Assembly (NCBI RefSeq): GCF_030159095.1
Contig: NZ_BRXS01000005.1
Location: 593,050 to 657,049, forward strand
DNA length: 64,000 nucleotides
From: Roseisolibacter agri
GTDB taxonomy: Bacteria > Gemmatimonadota > Gemmatimonadetes > Gemmatimonadales > Gemmatimonadaceae
Direction of reading: 5' to 3'
A model generated the notes under the pieces. The model made no database searches, was not told the DNA's origin, and saw only the letters and a list, made by a program, of their open reading frames with translations. Below are positions 17,934 to 26,076 of the stretch, one piece after another. Made by a program: the position numbers and the translations under genes. How positions within the stretch are numbered: the first letter of the stretch is position 1; every line of letters starts with the position of its first letter.

Positions 17934-18197
17934 CTACGGGCGGCGGGCGGTGTCGCCGCGCAGGCTGTCCGTACGCATGGTGTCCGGACGTGCCGAGTCG
18001 CCGGTCGTGGGCGCCTTGGTGCCGCTGTCGACCATGTTCATGGGGCCCTGCGGCTGCGCCGGCGTGGACTGCAGCGCCGCGCTGTCGGCGGCGGTCGCCG
18101 CGGCGGCCGAATCGGCGGTCGCGGACTCGCGGCCGCCGCAGGCGGCGGCCAGCGCGAGCGCGGCGGCCGCGAGGGTGGTGCGAAGGATCGGATTCAT
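17934..18197 (-). CDS. Small Ala/Thr/Asp-rich lipoprotein
   Basis: An 87-residue predicted lipoprotein: hydrophobic signal (LRTTLAAAALALAAAC) with the lipid-bearing cysteine at residue 20, then a low-complexity Ser/Ala/Thr/Asp-rich tail ending DTMRTDSLRGDTARRP. No domain is recognised. It lies upstream of the hydrolase gene (58-base gap, same strand) and divergent from the sigma factor gene. The start is the ATG immediately before the signal sequence; an in-frame start 26 codons upstream would destroy the signal peptide. Confidence 0.7.
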   Translation of the reverse strand: MNPILRTTLAAAALALAAACGGRESATADSAAAATAADSAALQSTPAQPQGPMNMVDSGTKAPTTGDSARPDTMRTDSLRGDTARRP

Positions 18198-18380
18198 CGG
18201 TGACTCCGGATGTGGGAGGCCGAGGGGTGCGCAACCCGCGCGCCATCCTCGCCGCGCGATCCCGTACGGCGTCAACCGAACCGCGGTCGCGCGCGGCGGT
18301 TGCGCGGCGCCGCGCGCGGGGACAAATCAGCGGCCCCGCCGCTGCCGCCGCGCCCCGCCATCCCATCTTCCGTCGCGACG

Positions 18381-18971
18381 ATGCCGTCGTCCGATCCGCA
18401 CGGTCCGCCGACGCCGCCCGCGCTCGCGGACGCGGTCGCGCGGGCACGTGCCGGCGACGAGGCGGCGTTCGCGGCGCTCTTCCACGCGCACTACGCGGCG
18501 CTGTGCAGCTTCGCGGTGCGCTACGTCCACGAGCGCGCGCTGGCCGAGGAGCTGGTGCAGGAGCTGTTCGCGGCGCTCTGGGAACGGCGCGAGCGGTTCG
18601 CCCTGCGCGGCGGCGGCGCGTCGGCGCGCGCCTACCTGTTCGCCGCCGTACGCAACCGCGCGCTGAACCTGCGCGCGCGCCACGCCGTGGAGCGCGACTG
18701 GGCCGATGCGGAAGGACGGGCCGACGAGATCACGCTGCATCCGTCGCCGCCATCCGCCGACGCCGCGCTGGAGCAGGCCGAGCTGCACGCGCGGCTGAAC
18801 GCCGCGATGGCGTCGCTGCCCGAGCGCTGCCGGCTGGTGATGCAGCTGCGCTGGCGCGAGCAGCTGAGCTACGCGGACATCGCCACCGTCATGGGGATCT
18901 CCACGAAGGGCGTCGAGAACCAGCTCGCGCGCGGGCTGCGGGCGCTCCGGGGGCTGCTCGGCGAGCGCTAG
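18381..18971 (+). CDS. ECF (FecI/RpoE-type) RNA polymerase sigma factor
   Basis: A 196-residue extracytoplasmic-function sigma factor. Region 2 is around 26-95 (AFAALFHAHYAALCSFAVRYV, then the ELVQELFAALWE pattern that binds core polymerase). Region 4 is around 130-190, with LPERCRLVMQLRWREQLSYADIA and a helix-turn-helix ending GISTKGVENQLARGLRALR. The ATG at 18381 begins the family-like sequence. It is first in an operon with a FecR-like anti-sigma and an STN-containing TonB receptor, the classic cell-surface signalling order. Confidence 0.93.
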   Translation: MPSSDPHGPPTPPALADAVARARAGDEAAFAALFHAHYAALCSFAVRYVHERALAEELVQELFAALWERRERFALRGGGASARAYLFAAVRNRALNLRARHAVERDWADAEGRADEITLHPSPPSADAALEQAELHARLNAAMASLPERCRLVMQLRWREQLSYADIATVMGISTKGVENQLARGLRALRGLLGER

Positions 18972-19037
18972 CCGGGGGCCGTGTGGGGTTTTCGCGATCT
19001 CGCCTGTCCGAGATGCAGCGACCCACCCCAGCCCTCC

Positions 19038-20057
19038 ATGTCCGACCGACCCGACTGGCAGACGATCGACCGCTTCCTCGCGGGCGAGGCGACGCCCGAG
19101 GACCTCCGCGCGATCGACGCGTGGCGGTCCGCGGCGCCCGGCAACGACGCGCTGCTGCGCACGCTGCGGCAGGGCGGCACGGATGCCGCGGCCTGGGACG
19201 CCGATGCGGCGTGGACGCGGGTGACCGCGCGCGTGCGACGCGACGTGCTGCCGCTGCGCGCCCAGGCCCGCGAGCCCGCGCGACGACCGCGGCGGGTGCC
19301 GTGGCGCGCGGCGGCCGCGATGCTGCTCGCCGCGGCGGGGGTGGCGACGTGGCGCGAGACGACGCGACGCCGCGCGGCCAGCGCCGATGCCCCGGTCGCG
19401 ATGTCCACCGTCGTGGCGCCGGCGGAGGGGCGCACCTCGGTCACGCTTCCCGACGGCTCGCGCGTCACGCTGCACGCCGGGAGCCGGCTGCGACACGCCG
19501 CCACGCTCGGCGGCGCGAGCGGCCCGCGCGACGTGTTCCTGGACGGCGAGGGCTACTTCGAGGTGACGCACGACGCGCTGCGGCCGTTCCGCGTGCACGC
19601 GCGCCATGCGCTGGCGCAGGACCTGGGGACGCGCTTCGTGGTGCGCGCGTCCACCGCGTCGCCGACCGTCGAGGTGGTGGTGGCGGAAGGGCTCGTGTCG
19701 CTGCACCGGCGCGACGCCCGCGACAGCGCGCTCGTGCGCCCCGGCGAGCGCGCGCGGCTCGGCGCAACGGGCGAGGCCGTGGTGCAGCCGGTGCCGGACG
19801 TGGGCGCGTACACCGAGTGGGCGTCGGGCACGCTCGCGCTGCAGGACGTGACGCTCGCCGACGCGATGCCGCGGCTGGCGCGCTGGTACGACGTGGACGT
19901 CGTGCTGGCCGACCGGCAGCTCGCCACGCGGCGCGTCGTCGCGCGCTTCCACGACGCGCCGCTGGCGCAGGTGCTCGACGCGCTGGCGCTCGCACTGGAT
20001 GCGCGCTGGGAGCGCAGTGGACGCACGGTCACCCTCCATGCCGCGAGGCCGCGATGA
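19038..20057 (+). CDS. FecR-type transmembrane anti-sigma regulator
   Basis: A 339-residue inner-membrane regulator. The cytoplasmic N-terminus (WQTIDRFLAGEATPEDLRAIDAW) is the sigma-binding part. A single membrane helix lies at about 87-103 (WRAAAAMLLAAAGVATW). The periplasmic FecR beta domain follows (SVTLPDGSRVTLHAGSRLRH, then EGYFEVTHDALRPFRVHA), with a C-terminal STN-like segment (LADAMPRLARWYDVDVVL). Its ATG is 66 bases after the sigma gene. It should relay a receptor signal across the membrane to release the ECF sigma. The stop overlaps the receptor ATG. Confidence 0.92.
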   Translation: MSDRPDWQTIDRFLAGEATPEDLRAIDAWRSAAPGNDALLRTLRQGGTDAAAWDADAAWTRVTARVRRDVLPLRAQAREPARRPRRVPWRAAAAMLLAAAGVATWRETTRRRAASADAPVAMSTVVAPAEGRTSVTLPDGSRVTLHAGSRLRHAATLGGASGPRDVFLDGEGYFEVTHDALRPFRVHARHALAQDLGTRFVVRASTASPTVEVVVAEGLVSLHRRDARDSALVRPGERARLGATGEAVVQPVPDVGAYTEWASGTLALQDVTLADAMPRLARWYDVDVVLADRQLATRRVVARFHDAPLAQVLDALALALDARWERSGRTVTLHAARPR

Positions 20058-22729
20058 GCGCGCGACGTTCTCTCCCCCTGATGCGTGCTTCGCTCCTGCT
20101 GATCGCGCTGGGCGCTCCCGCCGTCGCGCGTACGCAGCCCACGCGGGCGCCCGCGACTGCGCCCGGCTACCAGCCGCTCCGTGCCGACGCGCCCGCGCCG
20201 CTCGATGCGATGGTGACGCTCGAGGTCGTCCGCACGCCGCTCGCCACCGCGGTGGAGGAGGTCGCGCGGCAGGCGGGGCTCAGCATCGCGTTCGACCGCT
20301 CGCTGCCGGGGGTGGACCGGCCGGTGACGCTGCGCGCCGCACGCATCTCCGCGGCCGCGGCGATCCTGCGACTGCTGGACGGCGCACCACTCGCGGCGAT
20401 GGCGTCCCCGAGCGGCAGCGTCGTGCTGGTAGCGCGTCCCAGCGCCGCGCCGCGCGCGAGCACGGTGCAGGGGCACGTGCGGGACGCGGGAACGGGCGCC
20501 GCACTCGCGGGCGCGCGCGTCGAGCTGCTGGGCACGCGCTTCACGACCACGGCGCGCAGCGACGGCCGCTTCGCCTTCGGCACGGTGCCGACCGGCACCT
20601 ACCGCGTGCGCGTCGTGCAGATGGGGTACCGTCCGGCGCTGCTCGGCCCGGTGACGGTCGACGGGCAGAGCGCCGACTCGGTGCGCGTCGCGCTGGAGCG
20701 CGCGCCCACGCCGCTCGGCACCGTCGTCGTGACGCCGGGCCACTACGGCGTCATGGACGGCGCTGCGGACGCCGCGCCGTCGATGAGCCGCGCGCAGATC
20801 GAGGCCGCGCCGCAGCTCGGTGAGGACATCTATCGCGCGGTCGGGCAGCTGCCCGGCGTCTCGACCGACGAGTTCGCGGCGGCGTTCTCGGTGCGCGGCT
20901 TCGGCGGCGACGAGCTGTACGTCTCGTTCGACGGTCTGGAGCTGATCGAGCCGTTCCACCTCAAGGACATCGGCGGCGGCGCGCTCTCCATCCTCGATGC
21001 GTCGGCCATCGGCGCGGTGGAGCTGACGACGGGTGGGTTCGCCGCCGAGTACGGCGATCGCCTGGGCGGCGTGTTCACGATGCGGTCGGTGGAGCCGCGG
21101 CGCGATCGCACGCGCACGGCGCTGGGGCTCAGCATCATGAACGCGCGCGCGTCGTCGCAGGGCGGCTTCGCGCGCGGCCGCGGCGGCTGGCTCGTCTCGG
21201 CGCGGCGGGGCTACCTCGACATCGCGATGCGCCTGACGTCGATGCACGACTCGCTGCGGCCGCGCTACTACGACGCGTTCGCCAAGGCCGACTACACGCT
21301 GCGCGGCGGCGGGCGGCTCGCGGCGCACGTGCTGCGCGCCGGCGACGACCTGGTGTTCCGCGACAGCGACGACGGCTCGCTGCTCAGCGGCTACGCCAGC
21401 AGCTACGCGTGGCTGACGTGGGACGGGCGCCCCGACGCGCGGCTGCGCCAGCGCACGGTGGCGTCGGTCGGGCGGCTGACGTGGCGGCGCGACGCCGACG
21501 CGCTGGAGCTCGACGCGTTCGGCAGGCGCGGGCCGAGCGCCGCGATCGACGACCGCCGCGTGCTCGACGTGCTGGGCGTGCGGCAGGACTGGAAGCTGGA
21601 CGTGTCCCCGCGCGCGCTGCTCAAGTGGGGCGTCGACGCGCGGCGCGAGTCGGCGAGCTACGACTACGCGCGGTGGCTGCTGCGCGAGTCGGTCGCCGCG
21701 CCGGGACGGATCGCGACGCGGCGCGACACGGTGGCCGCGCAGCGCGCCCTCTCCGGCACGCGCGTGGGCGTCTACCTCGCGCAGCGCGTGCGTCCCGTCG
21801 ACGCGCTGGCGGTCGAGGTCGGGCTGCGCCACGACCGCGCCTCGGTGGCCGGCGACGCGATCACGAGTCCGCGGCTCAACGTGTCGTGGCAGCCGCGCGC
21901 GGGCACCGCGCTCCGGGCCGCGTGGGGGCGCTACTCGCAGTCGCAGCCGCTGGCCGGCATCCAGGTGCAGGACGGCGAGACCGCGCCGTCGCGGGCCGAG
22001 CGGTCGACGCAGCGCGTGCTGGGGCTCACGCAGCTGCTGCCGCGCGGCATCACCGCGCGCGCGGAGCTGTACGACCAGCGCGTCGCGCCGCGCCGGCCGC
22101 GCTTCGCCAACGTGGGCGGCTCGGTGGGCGAGCTGGTGCCCGAGCTGCTGTGGGACCGCGTGCTCGTCGCCGCCGAGGCCGGACGCGCGCGGGGCGTCGA
22201 GCTGCAGCTGGCCGGCGACGGGCGCGGGCGGCTGGACTGGACGGCGGGCTACACGCTGGCGTCGGCGACCGATCGCGTGGACGGGCGCGACGTGCCGCGC
22301 CTCACCGACCAGCGCCACGGCGCGCGGCTGGACTGGTCGTATCATCCGCCGTCGAACCGCTGGCGGCTGAGCGTGGCGAGCATGTGGCACACGGGCCGGC
22401 CGTTCACGCCGCAGCTGGCCGACGTGGACACGGTGCAGAACGACCCGCAGGTGTTCTGGCTGCTCATGACGCGCCGCGCGGGCGCGCTGGCCTCCGAGCG
22501 GCTGCCCGACTACCGCCGCGTGGACGCGCGCTGGACGCGCTGGTTCGACACGCGGCGGGGGCGGGTGTCGGTGTTCGCCGAGGTGTTCAACGTCCTGAAC
22601 ACGCGGAACGTGGGCGCCTACTACACGAACGCGGACGTCGACGGGCAGCGCCGGCAGGTGCGCCTGTACCGCGTGTCCGACAACATGATCCCGCGCCTGC
22701 CGACGGCCGGCATCGCGTGGGAGTTCTGA
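20054..22729 (+). CDS. STN-domain TonB-dependent receptor (surface-signalling type)
   Basis: An 891-residue outer-membrane receptor. After a signal peptide (about 1-26) comes an STN (secretin/TonB short N-terminal) domain (about 55-127: VVRTPLATAVEEVARQAGLS). Then follow a carboxypeptidase-regulatory-like domain (about 136-220), a plug (about 240-355, with SVRGFGGDELYVSFDG) and a barrel ending in phenylalanine (GIAWEF). The start is fixed by the ATGA overlap with fecR. STN domains contact FecR-type proteins, so this receptor probably both imports a ligand and signals its presence. No iron-box or catabolic gene shows what the ligand is. Confidence 0.92.
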   Translation: MSARRSLPLMRASLLLIALGAPAVARTQPTRAPATAPGYQPLRADAPAPLDAMVTLEVVRTPLATAVEEVARQAGLSIAFDRSLPGVDRPVTLRAARISAAAAILRLLDGAPLAAMASPSGSVVLVARPSAAPRASTVQGHVRDAGTGAALAGARVELLGTRFTTTARSDGRFAFGTVPTGTYRVRVVQMGYRPALLGPVTVDGQSADSVRVALERAPTPLGTVVVTPGHYGVMDGAADAAPSMSRAQIEAAPQLGEDIYRAVGQLPGVSTDEFAAAFSVRGFGGDELYVSFDGLELIEPFHLKDIGGGALSILDASAIGAVELTTGGFAAEYGDRLGGVFTMRSVEPRRDRTRTALGLSIMNARASSQGGFARGRGGWLVSARRGYLDIAMRLTSMHDSLRPRYYDAFAKADYTLRGGGRLAAHVLRAGDDLVFRDSDDGSLLSGYASSYAWLTWDGRPDARLRQRTVASVGRLTWRRDADALELDAFGRRGPSAAIDDRRVLDVLGVRQDWKLDVSPRALLKWGVDARRESASYDYARWLLRESVAAPGRIATRRDTVAAQRALSGTRVGVYLAQRVRPVDALAVEVGLRHDRASVAGDAITSPRLNVSWQPRAGTALRAAWGRYSQSQPLAGIQVQDGETAPSRAERSTQRVLGLTQLLPRGITARAELYDQRVAPRRPRFANVGGSVGELVPELLWDRVLVAAEAGRARGVELQLAGDGRGRLDWTAGYTLASATDRVDGRDVPRLTDQRHGARLDWSYHPPSNRWRLSVASMWHTGRPFTPQLADVDTVQNDPQVFWLLMTRRAGALASERLPDYRRVDARWTRWFDTRRGRVSVFAEVFNVLNTRNVGAYYTNADVDGQRRQVRLYRVSDNMIPRLPTAGIAWEF

Positions 22730-22756
22730 GCGGGCGTCAGACGCGTCGAACGCGCG

Positions 22757-23659
22757 TCACGCGAACTGCGCGAGGAGCCGCACCGTGTTCAGGTGCACCG
22801 CGACCGTGTCGTGCACGTTCCTCCCGTAGCCGCCGGCGATCGTCACGCACACCGGCAGGCCCACCTCGCGGCAGCTCTCCAGCACCATCCAGTCGCGGCG
22901 CCGCAGCCCCTCGAACGACAGCGCCAGGCGGCCCAGCCGGTCGCCCACGTGCGGATCGGCGCCGGCCAGGTAGACCACGAGGTCCGGCCGCGCGGCGTGC
23001 AGCACGCGCGGCAGGTGCTCGGCCAGCTGCGCGAGGTACGCGGCGTCTCCGGTCCCATCGGGCAGCTCCACGTCCAGCGTGCCCGGCACCTTGTGGAACG
23101 GGAAGTTGCGCGCGCCGTGCATGCTGAACGTGAACACGTCCGGGTCGTCGGCGAAGCAGGCGTGCGTGCCGTTCCCCTGGTGCACGTCCAGGTCCACCAC
23201 CGCCGCGCGGCGCACGTGCCCGTCGCGCTGCAGCCGCCGGATCGCGACCGCGACGTCGTTGAACGTGCAGAAGCCCTCGCCGCGGTGCGGGAAGGCGTGG
23301 TGCGTGCCGCCGGCCAGGTTCATCGCGACGCCGTGCTGCAGCGCCGCCTCCGTGGCCTCGCAGGTGCCACGCACCACGCGGTAGGCGCGCTCGACGAACG
23401 CCTCGCTCCACGGCAGCCCGATGCGCCGCTGCTCGATGTAGGGGAGCGTGCCGGTCGTCACCTGCGCGACGTACTCCGCGGTGTGCACGAGCCGCAGGTC
23501 GTCGAGCGGGACGCGCGGCGGATCGTGCAGCCGCTCCCGCGGCACCAGCCCCTCCGCGAGCACCGCGTCGCGCAGCAGCGCGTACTTGGCCATCGGGAAG
23601 CGGTGGCCGTCGGGGAGGGGGATCGCGTAGGCGGCCGAGCTCCAGAGATGGAGCGGCAC
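22757..23659 (-). CDS. Histone-deacetylase-family amidohydrolase
   Basis: A 300-residue zinc amidohydrolase of the HDAC/AcuC/acetylpolyamine-amidohydrolase superfamily, predicted to remove acyl groups from lysine or polyamine amides. The paired histidines H120-H121 (AGGTHHAF), the zinc ligands D158 and H160 (VVDLDVHQGNGT) and D235 (AGADPH) are all present, as is GGYGR near the end. It is soluble, without a signal peptide. It converges on the TonB receptor gene with only 27 bases between stops. Confidence 0.93.
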   Translation of the reverse strand: MPLHLWSSAAYAIPLPDGHRFPMAKYALLRDAVLAEGLVPRERLHDPPRVPLDDLRLVHTAEYVAQVTTGTLPYIEQRRIGLPWSEAFVERAYRVVRGTCEATEAALQHGVAMNLAGGTHHAFPHRGEGFCTFNDVAVAIRRLQRDGHVRRAAVVDLDVHQGNGTHACFADDPDVFTFSMHGARNFPFHKVPGTLDVELPDGTGDAAYLAQLAEHLPRVLHAARPDLVVYLAGADPHVGDRLGRLALSFEGLRRRDWMVLESCREVGLPVCVTIAGGYGRNVHDTVAVHLNTVRLLAQFA

Positions 23660-23684
23660 GACTACGCGGCTCCCCGGGCCGTTC

Positions 23685-23750
23685 GGCGCTCCGCGCTCGG
23701 CGCTCGGCCCGTTCGCGGCGGCGGAGCGAGCGCCGAGCGCGGAGCGCCGA
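23685..23750. terminator. 23-bp perfect hairpin between amidohydrolase and HDAC genes
   Basis: Arms 23685-23707 and 23728-23750 are perfectly complementary with a 20-base loop. It starts 9 bases past the stop of the minus-strand amidohydrolase gene and ends 25 bases before the HDAC start, so it probably separates the two transcripts. There is no T-tract. Confidence 0.75.
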
Positions 23751-23759
23751 CGTGCGGCG

Positions 23760-25067
23760 TCACCGACTGACCGTCTGCGTACCGGCGGGCGCCCGATAGA
23801 CCACGCCGTTCTTCATCACGAACGACACGCGCTCCATCACGCGGACGTCCTGCAGCGGATCGCCAGGCACCGCCACGACGTCGGCCAGCTTCCCGGCCGC
23901 GAGCGCGCCGAGGTCGCGGCGGCCCAGCAGGTCGGCGGCGCCGGAGGTGGCGGCGCGCAGCGCGTCCGCCGGCGTCATGCCGAACTTCACCATCGTCCCG
24001 AACTCGCGGCCGTTGGTGCCGTGCGGGATGACGGCGGCGTCGGTGCCGAAGGCGATCTTCACGCCGGCGCGCACCGCGCGCTCGAAGCTCGTGCGCATGT
24101 TCGGCAGCACCGACTCGGCCTTCGCGCGGATGGGCGCGGGCAGCTTGTCGAGCGCGATAGCCTCGCTCAGGTGCAGCGTCGGCACGAGGTACGTGCCGCG
24201 CTCCTTCATCATGCGCACCGCCTCGTCGTCGAGGATCGAGCCGTGCTCGATGGACGCGACCCCGGCGCGGATGGCGGCCTTGATCCCCTCGGTGCCGTGC
24301 GCGTGCGCGGCGACCTTGAGCCCGTGCCGCCCCGCCTCCTCGACGATCGCGCGCATCTCGGCCTCGGTGAGCTGCTGCGCGCCCACCGACTCCTCGAACG
24401 ACAGCACGCCGGCCGTCGCGCAGATCTTGATGACCTTCGCGCCGTGCTTGATCTGGTAGCGCGTCGCGCGCAGCGCGGCGTCCGGCCCGTCGGCGACGCC
24501 GTCCTCGGGGCCCTGCTCGAGGATGCCGGGCGCGTAGCCCGTGACGTCGCAATGGCCGCCGGTGATGCCGATCGAGTGGCCCGCGGCGATGATGCGCGGC
24601 CCCGGGATGATGCCGAGCGAGGTCGCGCGGTCGAGCGCGACGTTCGTGAAGTCGCCCGCGCCGACGTCGCGCACCGTCGTGAAGCCCGCCATCAGCGTCT
24701 TCTGCGCGTTGGCGGCGCCGAACAGCGCCTCCATCGCCGGCAGGTCCTTCACCGCGCGGTCGAAGTTGCCGTCGATCTCGCCGGTGAGGTGCACGTGCGC
24801 GTCGATCAGCCCGGGCAGCAGGGTCGCGTCGCCGAGGTCGATCACGCGCGCGTCCGCGGGCACGGTCACGCGGTCCGCCGCGCCGGCGGCGACGATGCGG
24901 TCGCCGCGCACGACGACGACGCCGTTGCGCACGAGCGTCGATCCGGTGCCGTCGAACAGCCGCGCGGCGCGGAGCACGGTCGCAGCGGGGGCCGGCGCGG
25001 CCGGCGTCTGGGCGGCGAGTGGCGCCGCGGCGAGGAGGAGCGTGGCGGCGAGCGGACGGCGGAGCAT
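23760..25067 (-). CDS. Secreted amidohydrolase (prolidase/imidazolonepropionase-like)
   Basis: A 435-residue metal-dependent amidohydrolase with a signal peptide (MLRRPLAATLLLAAAPLAAQ). The binuclear centre is visible: H91-x-H93 (LIDAHVHL), a candidate bridging lysine in IKHGAKVIKI, histidines in VAAHAHG and IEHGS, and the aspartate in FGTDAAV. This pattern matches the group that includes Xaa-Pro and Xaa-Arg dipeptidases. The ATG at 25067 is chosen over an in-frame GTG at 25082 because the signal sequence begins there. It is third in a row of M28 peptidase, CPBP protease and amidohydrolase, which suggests extracytoplasmic peptide degradation. Confidence 0.88.
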   Translation of the reverse strand: MLRRPLAATLLLAAAPLAAQTPAAPAPAATVLRAARLFDGTGSTLVRNGVVVVRGDRIVAAGAADRVTVPADARVIDLGDATLLPGLIDAHVHLTGEIDGNFDRAVKDLPAMEALFGAANAQKTLMAGFTTVRDVGAGDFTNVALDRATSLGIIPGPRIIAAGHSIGITGGHCDVTGYAPGILEQGPEDGVADGPDAALRATRYQIKHGAKVIKICATAGVLSFEESVGAQQLTEAEMRAIVEEAGRHGLKVAAHAHGTEGIKAAIRAGVASIEHGSILDDEAVRMMKERGTYLVPTLHLSEAIALDKLPAPIRAKAESVLPNMRTSFERAVRAGVKIAFGTDAAVIPHGTNGREFGTMVKFGMTPADALRAATSGAADLLGRRDLGALAAGKLADVVAVPGDPLQDVRVMERVSFVMKNGVVYRAPAGTQTVSR

Positions 25068-25119
25068 GGCGGGCGGCGGCACGAGTGGGCGCGCGGCGCC
25101 CGCCGTGCGCGGGCGCCCG

Positions 25120-26076
25120 TCAGCCGGGAAGATGCCGGCGCGTGCGACCCGCGTCGAGGGCGCGGCGGGCGCGCACGCGCGCGGCGGCGTCGCCCATCCC
25201 GCGCACGGCCCAGGCGAGCGTCAGCGACGCGAGCGCGAGCGCCACCAGCGCCGGGAAGAAGACCGCGTCGGTGTGGGCCCAGCGGTCGAGCGTGTGCTCG
25301 TCGATCTGTGGCAGCGCGCCGCTCAGCATCACCAGCGAGCCGTTGTACGCGCCGTGCAGCACGACGCTCGGCCAGATCGAGCGGGTGCGCCACGCGAGGT
25401 AGCCCGAGGCCACGCCGAACGCGATGCGCAGCGGGAGGCCGAACAGGTCGCCGTGCACGACGCCGAACGTCGCCGCGGTGAGGGCGATCGCCGTCCACGC
25501 CGCCGTGCGCCGCTCGAGCGAGCGCTGCATCCAGCCGCGGAAGACGAACTCCTCCAGCAGCGGCGCGATCACCGCGACCATCACGAACACCGCCGCGGGG
25601 CCGAGCGGCTGGTCGAGGTAGGCGTCGAGGAAGGTCGTCTTGTCGGGCGGGATGCGAATGAAGCGCGGCAGCACGACGAGCGCCGCCATCACGACGGCGA
25701 CCATCGCCGCGGCGGCGGGCACGATCCAGCGCGCGGCCTCGGGCGCGACGGGCCGGATGCGGAAGGTCGCGAGGCGGCGCCGGTCGGCGCGTGCCGCGCG
25801 GCGCGCCACGAACCACCACACGAAGCCCGCCGCGATCGCCCCGTTCAGCAGGACGCCGACGGCCGGCGGGATGTGGAGCTGCGGGATGAGGAAGACGACC
25901 TGCGCGCACGCCCAGAACAGCAGCGCGCCGATGCGGCGCAGCCAGAGCGACGCGCCATCCGGACGCCGGCGCGTGGCACCGGTGAGCGGGGCGCCCGCCG
26001 CCGGCACGTCGGGGAGCAGCGCGGCGTCCAGGAGCCCGCCCGCGCGCGTGTCGTCGCTCGGCCGCGGCGCCGTCAC
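25120..26076 (-). CDS. CPBP-family intramembrane glutamic protease
   Basis: A 318-residue polytopic membrane protein of the CPBP (CAAX/Abi) family. The signature motifs are EEFVFRGWMQ (EExxxR), FGVVHGD (FxxxH) and HGAYN (HxxxN), all in the C-terminal half between membrane helices. The GTG start at 26076 overlaps the stop of the M28 peptidase gene as GTGA, which decides the start. The family includes prenyl-protein and bacteriocin-immunity proteases; the substrate here is unknown. Confidence 0.9.
   Translation of the reverse strand: MTAPRPSDDTRAGGLLDAALLPDVPAAGAPLTGATRRRPDGASLWLRRIGALLFWACAQVVFLIPQLHIPPAVGVLLNGAIAAGFVWWFVARRAARADRRRLATFRIRPVAPEAARWIVPAAAAMVAVVMAALVVLPRFIRIPPDKTTFLDAYLDQPLGPAAVFVMVAVIAPLLEEFVFRGWMQRSLERRTAAWTAIALTAATFGVVHGDLFGLPLRIAFGVASGYLAWRTRSIWPSVVLHGAYNGSLVMLSGALPQIDEHTLDRWAHTDAVFFPALVALALASLTLAWAVRGMGDAAARVRARRALDAGRTRRHLPG

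Noticed and set aside
16814..20053. Extension of the TonB receptor frame 1080 codons upstream
   Set aside because: It crosses the hydrolase, sigma and FecR genes with low-complexity sequence. The ATGA overlap at 20054 marks the true start.
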